Assembly (NCBI GenBank): GCA_023014485.1
Contig: JAJOZX010009061.1
Location: forward strand, 75,001-139,000
Reading direction: 5' to 3'
Length of the DNA: 64,000 bases
DNA from: Bathynomus jamesi
Taxonomy: Eukaryota; Arthropoda; Malacostraca; Isopoda; Cirolanidae
Under the pieces are notes generated by a model. The model worked only from the letters and a program-made list of their open reading frames with translations. It had not been told where the DNA came from and did not search any database. The stretch's first letter is position 1, and each line of letters starts with the position of its first letter. Positions 1 through 11,670 of this stretch are shown in pieces. Position numbers and translations under genes: made by a program.

Positions 1-120
1 GAACACATTGCGCTATCTGGCAACTCAGCCAGAATAGAGGCTTATAAAAGATCGAGAAGCTGGTGAAGACTCATTCCCAGCTCGGCTCCAGCCGAGCAAG
101 GACCTCTGGTCCTTCTCTTT
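1..120 (+). promoter_or_regulatory. TATA-containing promoter-like module 1
   Basis: A TATAAAAGA box lies at about 42-50 in a GC-richer context, and a TCATT initiator-like string follows about 28 bases later. A related module lies at 525-630 (GGCT/CAGCC before the box, GAAG-CT and GGCTCC after it), so the two look like diverged direct repeats about 515 bp apart. They could be retroelement LTR promoters or duplicated gene promoters. No open reading frame follows either one convincingly. Confidence 0.35.
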
Positions 121-191
121 CTGGCCCTTTGGTAAACCCCTTAGTGGCCTCTTAGGTTAGGAAACGAAAATAATATGCCTTAAAGGCAACT

Positions 192-344
192 ACTCTCTCT
201 CTCTCTCTCCTACAGGCGTCTCTCTCCCTCCTTCAGCTCTCTCTCTCTCTCCTACAGGCGTCTCTCTCCCTCCTTCAGCTCTCTCTCTCTCTCCTACAGG
301 CGTCTCTCTCCCTCCTTCAGCTCTCTCTCTCTCTCTCCTGCATG
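192..344. repeat. CT-rich 42-bp minisatellite
   Basis: Three near-perfect tandem units of 42 bp, each a run of CT dinucleotides followed by CTACAGGCGTCTCTCTCCC and TCCTTCAG. Degenerate units continue to about 520. The apparent reading frame through it is only the translated repeat and is not a gene. Confidence 0.9.
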
Positions 345-524
345 TGTAACTACTGCATGTGTACCTCCTGCATGTGTGCGTATGTGTGTGTACCTCCTGC
401 ATGTGTACCTCTCCTCTCTCCTTCAGGCGTCTCTCCCTCCTACAGGCGTCTCTCTCTCTTCTTCAGGTCTCTCTCTCCTTCAGCTGTCTCTCTCTCTCCT
501 TCAGGCGTCTCTCTCACCTTGGCT

Positions 525-640
525 CAGCCAACTGGCTGATTCTGGCTGATTAGGAGCCTATAAAACAACGCCAACTCGGCTGAAGTCTTAGTGTGCACTT
601 GGCTCCTGCCAGGTGAACACCTCTCCTCCTTTCTCTCCTC
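525..640 (+). promoter_or_regulatory. TATA-containing promoter-like module 2
   Basis: CTATAAAAC at about 559-567 is preceded by GGCTGATT repeats and followed by CTCGGCTGAAGTCT and CTTGGCTCC, resembling the module at 1-120. Downstream to about 960 the sequence is a low-complexity pyrimidine run (C/T, then T and CCCC stretches) with no credible coding sequence. Confidence 0.3.
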
Positions 641-974
641 ATCTCTCTCCTTTCTCTTGGGGGATAACGCCGCCTCCAAGTTTCATGACCCCCCTTGTTG
701 CACCTGTAGCATCCCCCCTTTGGGGGAATTTTTTTCCTTTTTCTTTATTTTTTCTTCTTTTTTCTTTTTTTTTTCCTTTTTTTGTTATTTTTTTCAACCC
801 CCACCCCCTCCCCCTTTGCAACAACCCCCACCCCCCTTTGCAACATTACATAATAACCTGCAACATTCTTGCACTCTCCCCTTTTGCGGCTATAGTACTA
901 ACACACTATGAAGAATACATAGTCCTTGTATTACAGAGACTGAATTTTTGGTACCGACAGGCTTTAGCGACCGT

Positions 975-1286
975 CAGGGCCGGCGAGAGCTGCCACGGAT
1001 CCCGGGAAGGATTGGTATATGGGCCCCCCCTGTTTACTCAGTATTTTATTATGACTGTTTTTTGTGTACATAAGAAGCAAATTGATTATATGTCCAAGTC
1101 ACTATTCAAAACCTACAGTATGATAATCTCTATAAACTGTATGTTCATTAATTATATTTCCTGTCTGTTATTTAATCAATTGCTTTATTAATATTTTTAG
1201 ATTTATCCCCCCCCCCTCTTTTCGGGCCCCTAGAGGTCCGGGCCCCGCGGATATAACCCGGCTTCCCCGCCCTCTCGGCGGCCCTG
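975..1286. mobile_element. hAT-type MITE, GC-rich termini, perfect 8-bp TSD
   Basis: A 312-bp element beginning CAGGGCCGGCGAGAG and ending with the imperfect inverted complement CTCTCGGCGGCCCTG. It is bracketed by the exact 8-bp duplication GCGACCGT at 967-974 and 1287-1294. CAGGG termini with 8-bp duplications are the hAT superfamily signature. The interior is AT-rich and non-coding, so this is a non-autonomous copy. Confidence 0.85.
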
Positions 1287-1355
1287 GCGACCGTATGTTA
1301 CTCTAGATAAAACTAACTTAAAAACTTAATTCAGACATTTAACTTATATAAGATA

Positions 1356-1594
1356 CAGAGGGTTAACAAAGTAAACACCTTCGGTTTTTCCATAGTTTTT
1401 TATTTCATAATAAAAATCAATAAATAATAACAGATTTCTTGAATCAATATATGTATGATGGCGTTGCTTTCCCTTTTGTATTACGTAAAGCTTCTGGCAC
1501 TCCATTGACACGTTCTGGCACTCCATTCACGAGCTTTGTCATTTGTTCTTGAGGACAATCATTGTGGTGTCTATTTACTTTTGTCAACCCTCTG
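1356..1594. mobile_element. mariner-like MITE, copy 1
   Basis: A 239-bp non-coding element. The left end CAGAGGGTTAACAAAGTAAA is the imperfect inverted complement of the right end, and TA flanks both ends, as expected for Tc1/mariner insertion. A second copy lies at 17277-17514. The inside contains ACGTTCTGGCACTCCATT in both copies (inverted), so the two are clearly one family. Confidence 0.75.
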
Positions 1595-1691
1595 TACAGT
1601 CCCATACAAAAGTTCGGGCATTTCTACCAAATTCTTGAAAAATGTTTGAATTCTGATGCATCCAAAGAGGCACAAATGTTCACAACTTATA

Positions 1692-1795
<104 letters not shown>

Positions 1796-1910
1796 AAGAC
1801 TAAATTTATATAATATATAAAAAATATGATAATTATGATTACCTGTTAACAAATATTCAAGACATTTACGAATATTCTTTATAATGAAGACAAAATGCTC
1901 CTGAAAATTC

Positions 1911-2115
1911 GGGCTACGTCGTAGCCAATGTCGTAACACCGCTTCCCGTTGATCAGTGAAGTTAAGCGACATTGGGTCTGGGTAGTAGTTGGATGGGAGA
2001 CCGTCCTTCGTGTCCAGATTATGTAGCGACCCGTGGTTCGGATCCCACGTAAAGTTGTAGGTCCCCTCCGTTATATGACCTTAGATGTTGCGAAGGAGGT
2101 TAAACAACCCCAATC
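1911..2115 (+). mobile_element. 5S-rRNA-derived SINE
   Basis: Positions 1911-2027 align by eye with 5S rRNA: the GATCAGTGAAGTTAAGCGAC block (internal A-box region) and GTAGTAGTTGGATGGGAGAC (intermediate element and C-box region) are spaced as in a 5S gene. Many substitutions and the lack of a T-run terminator argue against a functional 5S gene. From 2030 the body carries GTGGTTCGGATCCCACG and a GTAGGTC block that resemble the second tRNA-like unit of the dimeric SINEs at 26-28 kb. I therefore read it as a SINE with a 5S-like polymerase III head (SINE3-like); the class is an inference. Confidence 0.7.
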
Positions 2116-2360
2116 ATTGAAATCCTGAAGATTCAAGTAAGTCCTTAAAATAAGGGTATCGCCATCCCTCCAATATCTGTACTATTACAGCCCTCCAATG
2201 TCTGTACTATTTTCGTTCATAAATATTTACTATTACGAGTTATAATAGTATTTGAGTTGCCATTTAATGTATTTTTAATAATATTTACAAATATGTACAG
2301 GAAATTTTGTTCGCGATTGTACATAAAATGTTTACAAGCAATGTTTACACTGCAGCATCT

Positions 2361-2406
2361 TGTGTGTGTGTGTGTGTGTGTGTTGTGTGTGTGTGTGTAC
2401 ACACAA
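2361..2406. repeat. (GT)n microsatellite
   Basis: An interrupted GT run of about 45 bases. Confidence 0.9.
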
Positions 2407-2414
2407 AATGGAGT

Positions 2415-2650
2415 GAACCTCAACGATGAGGTGAAGAAGGCAGTGAAAGAAAAGAAGGGATCCTGAGAACGTCACAAGCCCAGCCTGGCAGTGATAAAAG
2501 ATCTGATGAGCTGTACAAAAAATGCAGGAATGTTTAGCCAGTGGTAAAATACGTAAGAACAGGGAAAAGATGGAGACTTTGAAAGGAAAATGTTGAGGAG
2601 AATGTGGATAAAAATTTATTTTGGAAAGAAGCGAGAAAGCGCAAAGTGAA
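2415..2650 (+). pseudogene. LINE fragment, endonuclease-RT linker region
   Basis: Conceptual translation in shifting frames gives VKKAVKEKK, DELYKKCRN and NLFWKEARK. These resemble the Lys/Glu-rich linker between the AP endonuclease and reverse transcriptase of the LINE family seen at 18.7-21.8 kb. Several stops and frameshifts are present and no catalytic motif is retained. Assignment is by similarity of style only. Confidence 0.45.
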
Positions 2651-3837
2651 GTGGAATGAGTGAATGATATGAATGAATGAATGATATGAAAGATAATTAG
2701 GGTAAGTAAATAGCAAAGACGAGGTATTTTCGTGAATGGGTATGTGAGGTAGATCATTTTAAGGTTACGCTAGGTTAGATGTGGTTAGGTTAGATTAGTA
2801 ATTAGGACCCTGTGGACTGTGGATAGTAAGTTTTACCAAAAAAGAGGAGAAATAAAATCTCGTAATGAACTACAGCATCTGCAAACTTTGAACTCAATTC
2901 CAGTTAAGGCAAAGTTTCAATTTATCATTCATTCATTTGTGTTTCTATTCCACAAATTTCTGCAACACATTTCTTTGACAGAAATCCTAAAACATTCCTT
3001 AGCTTTAACAGACTTTCAGAATCTCCTTCACGATAACCAATATTGAATTTATCAGTAACTTTTTATACTAGTTTGACATGTTGTTTCAGTATTGGTTATA
3101 AGTAAGAAGAACTGCATCATTTTTGTAAACATGCATGAAGGAAGCCTGTTAAGTAGTCTGTTAAAAGTCTGTTAAGAAGTCTATTAAGAAAGATCTTACC
3201 TGAACGACAGAGACTACGATGGAACTCCCTTCCAGAGCTTCAGGATTGGAAATTTGATTTCCAGAACTTGGGGAAACCTTCTTTATGATTCATTCATCTT
3301 CCTTAGATTTTACTCATTTAAACCGACCTGTTAAGTGGAGTTATTACTCAGTTTTTATTTCTCTTTTGGTTATAAATCTAAAAGACAAGTTTCCAGTCAA
3401 GTAGACGAACCAAGATAGTTTGGAGAAACACTAAGAGGGACATCGAGGAAACCCTGTTCTTGATTTCTATGTCTCAACAATCAACTCGGAATGGAGTCGG
3501 AGTCTTTCAGCCAGAAAGGTTATGTCTTCAGCGGGAGCTTCCGACCGAAACTCCAACTCGGAATATTACGGAGTATTTTTCTGGTTGGTTCAAAGAATCA
3601 ATCAATAAACGATAAACCAACTAAAAATTACATAGTTTAATAAAAAAGAGCGTGACCAAGTAAGTGAATGGGAGAGAGACAGTGGTTATGTGATTATGTC
3701 TTCGGGAATATTCATCTCAATTTTAAAATCATTCAGAAGTTATTTGACCTTTTTAATTAAAGACAGACAGAGGAGAATAAAGGAAATCTACAGCCATTTC
3801 GGTTATATAGATATAAAGATTACACAATGAACAATTT

Positions 3838-3840
<3 letters not shown>
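2651..3840. other. unannotated AT-rich stretch
   Basis: I see no credible gene, inverted terminus or tRNA-like box here. Short open frames lack codon bias and recognisable motifs. Confidence 0.5.

Positions 3841-3882
<42 letters not shown>
3841..3882. repeat. (CA)n microsatellite
   Basis: An uninterrupted CA run of about 42 bases. Confidence 0.95.
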
Positions 3883-3884
<2 letters not shown>

Positions 3885-4259
3885 CAAGTTGTAAAAATCT
3901 TGTCCACAATCCTTTTCATAAACTATGGACACATTGGTTTCCATACATTTAAATTTGATTCCGTATCCATGGTAATTCGTGTATTTGAGGAAGCACACAT
4001 TCACATGTTATGGGTTTTCCTTAATTTATATATTGTTAAACTTGTCCTTTATGCTTTATTAAGGACAATAATGTTTCACAATGAGTAAAAATAATCGTGT
4101 TCATGATGAGCGAATATTGAACAAGGTCATATTATTCAAAGGGAAAAACTATTATCGAATTGACCATGGTCTAGTGCATATAATGATAGAAATTTTGAAG
4201 AATGCATTATACAAGCATTCCTTTATGAAGAATGCTTGCATAAAGCATTCTTGTATAAA

Positions 4260-4276
4260 TAATGATAATAATGATG

Positions 4277-4309
<33 letters not shown>

Positions 4310-4485
4310 TAATCAGTCAGTCAGGAGTGTCAGAAACTGACACAGCGCTCAGGTCAACTAATACGGACCATTGCACCAATTCCTGGTTTATTATTACCAA
4401 CACCATTCGGGATTCGAACCCCTGACCTCAGTGTCTTCACTTCGCTTATAGGAAAACGGTGTTACCCACTGATTTACCTGCGCTG
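4260..4485 (-). mobile_element. tRNA-derived SINE, family 2, copy 1
   Basis: On the minus strand a tRNA-like head lies at the high-coordinate end, and the B box region is GGGGTTCGAATCCCGAATGG at about 4407-4426. The element ends in a (TTA)n tail at 4262-4308. The same head, body (a CTGACACAGCGCTCAGG block) and tail recur at 17905-18088, so this is a dispersed family and not a tRNA gene. Confidence 0.75.
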
Positions 4486-4489
4486 GTTT

Positions 4490-5630
4490 ATATAAAGAAT
4501 ACTTGTATAACCATTCTTCAAAATGCTTTCATACATTTATCGGCAAGATACAGGGTGGAGCGTCCTTGAATGAAGAGGCTGAACATTTTGTCCTTCATAG
4601 GAGGTGTGAGGTAGAAGAAAACACCGCAACGAGGTATACCTCTGGAAGATCACGTGTTACTTCGGCTAAACAAGCTACACTTATATTAGGTGAGAATAAT
4701 AACACTGGTCAACACTCATTTTATTGCCAATCATATTAGTGATTTTGGGGTAACTTTGTGGTGCTGATTCCGAATATGACATCGGTTTTGCTAGATTGGC
4801 TCTAATTTATGAGATAATTGGTACCCCATTGAAACACGTAAAAATGCAAAAATTTAATGTTCAGGCGGAGCCTACTTACAAATCGCATTGAAATTGTCTC
4901 AAATCATACAAAGTAACACATGAAATACATAATGGCATTTTATTCGGTCTCACCATCTAGAATGTTCCGGTAGTTTCCCATATGCACGCGTTATGGTTAC
5001 GTTTCCTATTAATTGAGGGTATTCATTATCTCAAGAACTAGAGCCAAATCGGAAAAACTACTTTCATTTTGGAATTCAGCAACCCCAAAATACCCTAAAT
5101 TCGTACGAATTTCCTTGGCAACGAAAAAAAAATTTTTTTTTGTTGACCTGTGTAATCATTTTAAGTTAGGTTTTAAAACAATAAGTAACAATGACATTCA
5201 CCATTACCCTGTTGTAATAACCTAAATTAATATTAAGAGTAAAATTGTGAATAGTTTGCTTTTCTCGATGAAAGTATGAAAACTGTCGCGCACGAGTTCC
5301 ACTGGGTAAATCTGCGTGGGTTCGGTTTAAATGGGCATCAACTCCTAAATCTACTCGTAAATCTACTCCTAATCTAAATTCACATGGCTGTAGGAATCAT
5401 TTTGAAAGGTTTATGTATATCTTCTTTTATTTTAGAATTTGCTCACCAAAACCCCTTCACGAATGCTAAGAAAGTCATTCAAGAGTTACATCTTTACAAG
5501 TATGAAAGTAATTCAACCGTTTGCGTAAAAACGATATTGTACATCACATTCCAGCCCAGAAACCAATGTTGATAGGGAAAAACTGTACCTTCGCTACACA
5601 CGGGAACTTAGTTCCCTAATGCAAAACATA
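4490..5630. other. unannotated stretch
   Basis: It contains a solitary CAGGGTGGAGCG string at 4551-4562 that resembles the TAGGG-family terminus of element A, but no partner end or duplication is visible. It otherwise holds AT-rich DNA with short open frames I cannot assign. Confidence 0.4.
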
Positions 5631-5639
5631 TTCTGCGTG

Positions 5640-5960
5640 ATGTGCTCTCAGTTCATTAACTCTTTGCGCACGAACAACAAATTTTGCAGAACTCTGGACA
5701 GAGTATCTGTTGAAATCTGAGAAATTTCTTGTTCAATTGATTGATACTTTCACTTCTTCTGTTGTGTGTGGATTCTATTTAAACATTCGATCTTTTAAAT
5801 AACCCCACAGATAAGAGTCACAGGGATTTAGCTCTGGTGATGTTGGTGGACATGATATTCCTTTATCATAAACAGCAGGAAGTCGTTGGAGAGGACTCTT
5901 CCATCGAAAGTATCGTGTATCGTGAGCTGAGAGGACATCACATAGAGCATGTTTTTGCAC
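5640..5960 (-). pseudogene. mariner-like transposase 3' fragment
   Basis: The minus-strand translation contains SPELNPCDSYLWGYLKDRMF, matching the mariner/Tc1 block around the third catalytic Asp (PDL-P-D--LWG--K). A frame carrying an ELNKKFLRFQQIL-like C-terminus follows. Only the C-terminal quarter is left, no inverted termini are visible, and the piece is not functional. Confidence 0.7.
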
Positions 5961-5964
5961 TAGG

Positions 5965-6565
5965 GAGCTAATTCCCCATGTGTAGAGAAGATAACAATTT
6001 CATGCTTTTATTTCAGTTAATGAAAAAATACAAACCTCTTAAAGTGTCACATATTTAAAAATCACTCGATATATAGCCTACAGTAAGCCTAATGAAATCG
6101 AAAATATTTTATTGGACGGTGTTGAGATTGCAAAATTGGGAATTTATTATAATATGAAATATAGTAAACTTTTTAACATAAATGAAAACTTAAGTTAGGA
6201 TATAAATTCCAAATAGGCCTCAGATGAACCCAGAAAAAGCTACGTGACTGCCTGTATGAAAACATTCGAACAAGTCTCAACGTGTTTGTACTAGAATATG
6301 TGACGTTGTTTTGTTCAACCAATGGGGTGAGAGAGAATACGTCATGTGATGCCACACCTCCATTTCAACAAGTCATGTATTCGTAAATAATCTTCGTTTC
6401 AAATAGTACTTGAAATATAATGTATAATTAAACTATTTTATATTGTCAAACAAGTAACATAAGTTAACTAAATAATATAAAACAGTTAAGTATTTGTAAA
6501 ATTCGTAACATAATTTACTTAAATTATTTGTAAGTTCCATGATCAAACGAAAAAAAAGACGCGAG
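5965..6565. other. unannotated AT-rich stretch
   Basis: No gene or repeat structure recognised. Confidence 0.5.
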
Positions 6566-6569
6566 ATTG

Positions 6570-7330
6570 TGCTTCCCCAAGGCGAGATGAAAATCTGAAT
6601 TCTCGAGGCTAGAAGGAAAATGAGAGAGCAGCGCAGATCGAGAGTCAGTCCGAGCGAGAGACGGAGAGTCAGCGAGAGTCAGATCAAGAGTCAGTCAGTC
6701 AGAGAGTCAAGCAGAGGGAGAAGTTAGTCGAGAGCAGTTCACCAGAAGATCTTATTTTCTCTCCCTTGTCAGTTTTGTTTAAATATTTCCACCGAGCTCG
6801 TGGGAAAAGGGGCTTACTTGTAAGATGAACTTGGCCAGTAAATTCATTCATTTAACCTCAAGGGTAATCCTTAAGGAATAACAGTAGCGTTCTACCTAGG
6901 CCTATTCAGATCCTAGGCCTTATTCCCCTTTCCTTAGACCTATTTGACTTCCGATCATGGCTTATTGCCTTTTATTAATTGTATAACGTAAGTGTAACTT
7001 AATTAATTTTTTTAATGAACATAAGATTAAAATGTTAAAACTGTGTTATGTTTCCTAAAAAGTGTTGAGTATATTTTAAACTGGTACGGTAACCAGTGTC
7101 ACTTAACTGCGGTTTGGAGTGAAAAATAATACGAAAAAAACAACATAAATGGGTTCACGCTACCATTATCGTGTCATTAATAATATCGTGCATTAATACG
7201 TTAACACACACCACGAACGGTTAAATGGAAGTGTCACCGAACAGCCACCACAGACTAGCAACATTTGGAGTCACGGGCGGGGAAGGGACGTCACCCCGGG
7301 AGAAACCTCGTACTGAACAACGGTTCTAAA
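6570..7330 (+). other. purine-rich, possibly LTR-derived segment
   Basis: At 6620-6740 the plus strand is a run of GAGAGTCAG-type words, followed by a TCCACCGAGCTCGTGGG hairpin-like block and GC-rich segments near 7240-7310. This composition differs sharply from the surrounding AT-rich DNA and resembles LTR/leader DNA of retroelements. I could not find matching direct repeats, a primer-binding site or gag-pol coding. Confidence 0.25.
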
Positions 7331-7339
7331 TGTAATTAT

Positions 7340-8627
7340 GCATTTAACACTTAATAATGTTATATTTTTATTTCGCAGTATTGTAAACTATGATATTTCA
7401 CTATTATTATGAGTGATAATCAAACTGACAGGCATATCCTAATAGGAGGAGGAGAAGAAGAAAAAGAAGAATCAAACTTAGTCAGTTATTGATTAATTAT
7501 TCATGGAATTATGAGCGGATGGTGATTGATAATGTAGTTAAAATTGAACAGGGAATGTAGTTGTGCAAACCTCACGCTAGGAGTCTAATAACGATTATTA
7601 TGAGCTCAAGAATACTATATCGTAGAAATTTAATACTGTTTAACAGAAATGGATTTTAGTGGTCATTAGTTGGTAATTTTTTTCAGAATCTCTAAAATCA
7701 ATTTATGAATCTTTCTAAAAATTAAAAGGACATTGAAAAATGTACTGTTTGTTTAATATTTTTCTGATTAAATCTAGTTTTTAAATCGTTTGATTCCAAA
7801 AATTGTACTAATAATATACTAGAAAACGTGTATTAATCATTCTAGTATTTGGAATTAGTTAGTATTGTTAAAACACTTATAATTAACTTACAGAGATGAA
7901 AAGTAACAGCAAGATTTTCTTTGGTAATTTTTGAAAATGTTTTTCTAAATCATAGATAAAAAAAACTCGGGGGGGGGGGGGGGGGGTAATCATGAAACCA
8001 ATTTGCAAAAGAGTTTAGCTAAAAAAATTCTACAGGGCACTCTTTTATTTTTTTATATTTTGGAAAGTTTCATTTAGTTTTATAAATTTAAATAAATTGA
8101 TTTTAAGAAAACGCCCCCTCACTTTCTTCAAACTCTTCTCTATTATTTCCCTTTGTCTCAAATTTCCCCTTTGTCTCAAATTCCCCCTTTGTCTTAAATG
8201 CAGGACCGAAGGAAACCGTATCTTTGAAATGCAAAATTAATTTGCATTTAAGTATTCTAAAAATATACATTTTGTATAAAAGACACACGGGAAAATTCTG
8301 TTTATTTTATACCAAAACTGAACTTACTATTAAACACCTGTAACTAATCTAACTTAACCTGTAACTTAAGATAAACAAGTGTTGTCAACACGGAAAGAAA
8401 CGATAATAAAATAGTTCCTAAAAGCATCTCGTTTTGGCCTCTAAAAACTTACATAAATTATGCCAATCAATTTGTAGTCCGAAGAGCATTTGGCATTCAT
8501 TGATTTTAGGACATTATTCACATGCTTTAGCTCCGTAAGGTATTTTTGGTCTCTAAATCTGTCCACTTATATATGAAATTCGAAGAATAATAGCTTCCCT
8601 TCCAAGTGTCATGTGTCAGTAAGAAGG

Positions 8628-8630
<3 letters not shown>
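7340..8630. other. unannotated stretch with a G17 run
   Basis: A homopolymer of about 17 G lies near 7970-7986. At 8140-8200 there are three CCCTTTGTCTCAAATT-like units. No gene recognised. Confidence 0.5.
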
Positions 8631-8633
<3 letters not shown>

Positions 8634-8665
<32 letters not shown>

Positions 8666-8770
8666 AATATCAAACATGAACACGCACGATTTTCCATGAT
8701 GAAAAAATCGCCCATACCGGGGTTCGAACTCACCACCTACCTCTTGAATAGAAGGTGAGGCGTACGATAT
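8634..8770 (-). mobile_element. tRNA-like SINE fragment beside (TA)n
   Basis: On the minus strand GAGTTCGAACCCCGG (about 8710-8724) matches a polymerase III B box, and a (TA)n run lies at 8635-8663. The A-box half is not clear, so this is a fragment or an unrelated match. Confidence 0.35.
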
Positions 8771-9770
8771 TTAAATTCCTACTTTGCAGTATTATTTGAT
8801 AATTAAACGATAATTACGTTACGTAATGACACGCTGTATACAGACTTATATGCTAATTTTACCCGACCAAAGTTAAACGTTATGCTATATTATTAGCATC
8901 CCCACCCCTTTTCGTTAAAGGGGAGAGGGGCTAAATGCGTTTTATTCTGCAGTAAAGACTGCTAATCAATGGTGTCTATATCGAAGTAAATATACACGCG
9001 CTTAGTTGACGTTGCTTTCAATTTTTAAACTGTACTTAATGGCATGGCCATGAAACAAAACATGTCGTAATTTATGAGAATGTTTCAATATTGATCAGGG
9101 ATGTCAAGTTTATGATTGATATTGCGGGCCTGACTTCTTCTGGCACTTGTAGTGGGCCACATTCAGCTAAAATATTAAAATAGAAAACTAGAAATAAAGA
9201 CAAACCGTATTGATACTTCCATTAATACTTATATTATTGGATGTGGATGAGATAGCCCGAAATATAAGACACTTTTGATGAGATCCAGATCCGCATCTTG
9301 GAAAGCAGAGAAATCAAATTGTAACATTACTGTAATGGGTATGTGACCTTACTGCTAAGTGGACTACAAAAACTCCCGACCAAAACGTCACCAATCTTCA
9401 ACTGTGTACCAACAAAGTTGGTGGAAGAAAGCGCATTTTTTGTATAAAGCTTTATTTTTTTGTCTCGTAATTGTCGAGGGACTTTGGTTTTCAATTATAT
9501 GTTAGTTAATGGTATGATCTTCTGTTACTTAGTGTATTATTTTAATTACTTAAGTTTAAGTGTGCGAGGGGAAGCCCGAACTCCAGAGGGAGGTTTTGGC
9601 ATTTTAAAATTCTTAGTTTTTGCCGTTTCCAAGTTAAACTATTCATTTTTTATCCCGACTCCCTGAAAAGATGTTTTTCCTTATTAAATTTCCTGTCGAT
9701 CAGTGCTCATTAAGACTTTCTACATAAATTCTATCCAATTATAGAACTTGTCAAACCTGGGCCTGCGATG
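8771..9770. other. unannotated stretch
   Basis: A possible hAT-type end, CAGGGATGTCAAGTTTATG, begins at about 9097, but no partner end with a duplication was found. Nothing else recognised. Confidence 0.35.
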
Positions 9771-9772
9771 GG

Positions 9773-11240
9773 TTAGGTCCTCTCCAAAGCTAATTTCTCA
9801 CAAAAAGTTAAACCTAGTACTTTTTTTTTATGCAGGAAGGAGCAGCCAAGGGCGAATGCCTGCAAAAATGACCACCCACCTATAGAGAAAGAAAAAAGAT
9901 CCCTGAACACTCTGCGTTTGAAAGACTGGAGGTCATAGACAGGAGGAAAGATGGATTCAGGAAGAGTGTTCCAGAGTTCACCGGTTGAGTAGATGAAATC
10001 TTGAAAATACCTATTAATCCTTGCGTTAGCGAGTTGAACAGAAAAGAAATGAGAATGTGTCGAAAGTCTGGTACTGCGTGATCTCCTTAAAGGAAGAGGC
10101 ATGCAGTTAGAGAGTTCAGAAGAGCAGTGTCTGTTATAATAGTAAGAGTAAAGAGAGAATGAGGCAACATTGCGGAGAAGAGAGAGGGACTGAAGACAGT
10201 CAGTAAGAGGCGGGGAACTTATGAGACGAAAAGCTTTTGATTCCACCTGGACAAGTAGAGCTGTGTGGGTTGAGCCATCGCACACCTGAGAAGCGTACTC
10301 CATACAGGGGCGGACAACACCCCTGTACAGAGACAGCAACTGAGTGGGGTTGAAGAAATTGCGGAGACCGTACAGCACATCTAATCTCTTAGAAACTGTT
10401 TTGGGAAGAGAATATATGTGATCTTTCCAGGAAAGATCACGAGAAAAGGAAACGCCAAAAGTGTTAAGAGAAGAGGAAGGATTGAGGATCAAGGTAAGGG
10501 GATAGTCGTGTTGAAGATTGTGACGAGTAGACAGATGAAGGAACTGAGTTTTTCAGGCATTGAAAGCCACAAGGTTTTCTCTGCCTTAATCAGAGGTAGT
10601 AGAAAGAGTAGAGGTTAGGTGTATCATAGCCGTCCCACGCGAATCATGGAGTGACTGTTTAGAAGGACGCTTTGCGAAGCGGGTGGAAAAGTAAAGAGTA
10701 GAATCATCATCGGCATAGGACTAGGAGTGGATAGGGCAGGAAGTGAGAATTAATAGATCATTAATAAATAAAAGGAAAAGGATGTGTGACAGGGTAGAAC
10801 CTTGAGGAACGCCAATATTAATAGCTTTAGGAGAAGAACAGTGTCCATCTACGAGTACAACTGCAGCTATAGATCGGCCAGAAAGGAAATCAGAGATGAA
10901 GACAGAGAGAAACCGAAGGAGAGCAGTTTGGAAATTAAAGATGTGTGCCAGATTCTATCAAAAGCTTTTGTTATACCTAGCGCAATAGAAAAGGTTTCAT
11001 CGAAATCATGAAAGGAGGATAGCCAAGAGTCAGAGAGATATGCAAGAAGATCGCCAGTAGAGCGTCCCTTCCGGAATCCATACTGACGATCTGAAAGAAA
11101 ATTAAGAAAAGTGGTGTCTAAGAATCTTCCTATTAAGGATAGATTCAAAAACTTTAGAAAGGCAGGAAATCAAAGCAGCTAGACGATAGTTGGAGGGTTG
11201 AGAGCGGTCACCGTTCTTTGGGACAGGGTGAATTTTGCTT
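9773..11240 (-). pseudogene. Jockey/CR1-like LINE, RT to C-terminus
   Basis: The minus strand reads, from the high end, a reverse transcriptase palm (QYGFRKGRSTGDLL near 11080, ITKAFDRIWH near 10990), then GVPQGSTLSHILFLLFINDL (about 10800) and the catalytic YADDD box (about 10700). A 239-residue C-terminal frame follows (10492-9773) with the WKDHIYSLPKT, CMEYASQV and ELWNTLPESIFPP blocks typical of this LINE type. The coding stretch is split into at least three frames. The family's poly(A) 3' junction (TCCTGCATAAAAAAAA) lies at 9820-9840, so the last residues of the long frame read into the tail. The endonuclease is missing, so the copy is 5'-truncated. Confidence 0.85.
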
Positions 11241-11249
11241 GAAAAATAT

Positions 11250-11670
11250 GTGAATTTTGACGTAACATAGAAAAAGTCATTGAATTTCTCGAATTATAGC
11301 TGTGACTAAACTACCCTGCTGGGTCCATTAAATAAACATGTCAAAACTGGTTGAAAAACTGGATTAAAGTTAGGCCTAATATAGGTTCAAGGCCCATATA
11401 GGCCTACCATATTATCGGTATTCAAGGTTAGCCTAGGTCTGTCATGTTTAGTTGGAAGGGTTAATTTAAGATCTGATTTTAACCTCATGGATCTTTAACT
11501 TTACGCGACATGAAAGGAAATGATAATACAAAATTACACTTTAAAAACTAAAAAATATCAGTAACTATGCTGAAAATATATTTTTGGGGTTCTCAAAGTT
11601 CAGTGAATGATGTCCTCCAAGTTTTTTGTTTTTGGGTTAGTTCGTACAACTCTCAACACATTATATAACT
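11250..11670. other. unannotated stretch
   Basis: AT-rich DNA immediately upstream of the truncated LINE. No gene or repeat recognised. Confidence 0.45.

Noticed and set aside
613..1191. 192-codon open frame
   Set aside because: It consists of low-complexity C/T runs and crosses the hAT MITE boundary; the composition is Phe/Pro/Ser-rich and no motif is present.
1911..2030. Functional 5S rRNA gene
   Set aside because: Too many substitutions relative to the conserved 5S blocks, no terminator, and fused to a SINE body.
4081..4425. 114-codon frame with an Asn run
   Set aside because: The Asn run is the SINE's (TAA)n tail and the remainder has no motif.
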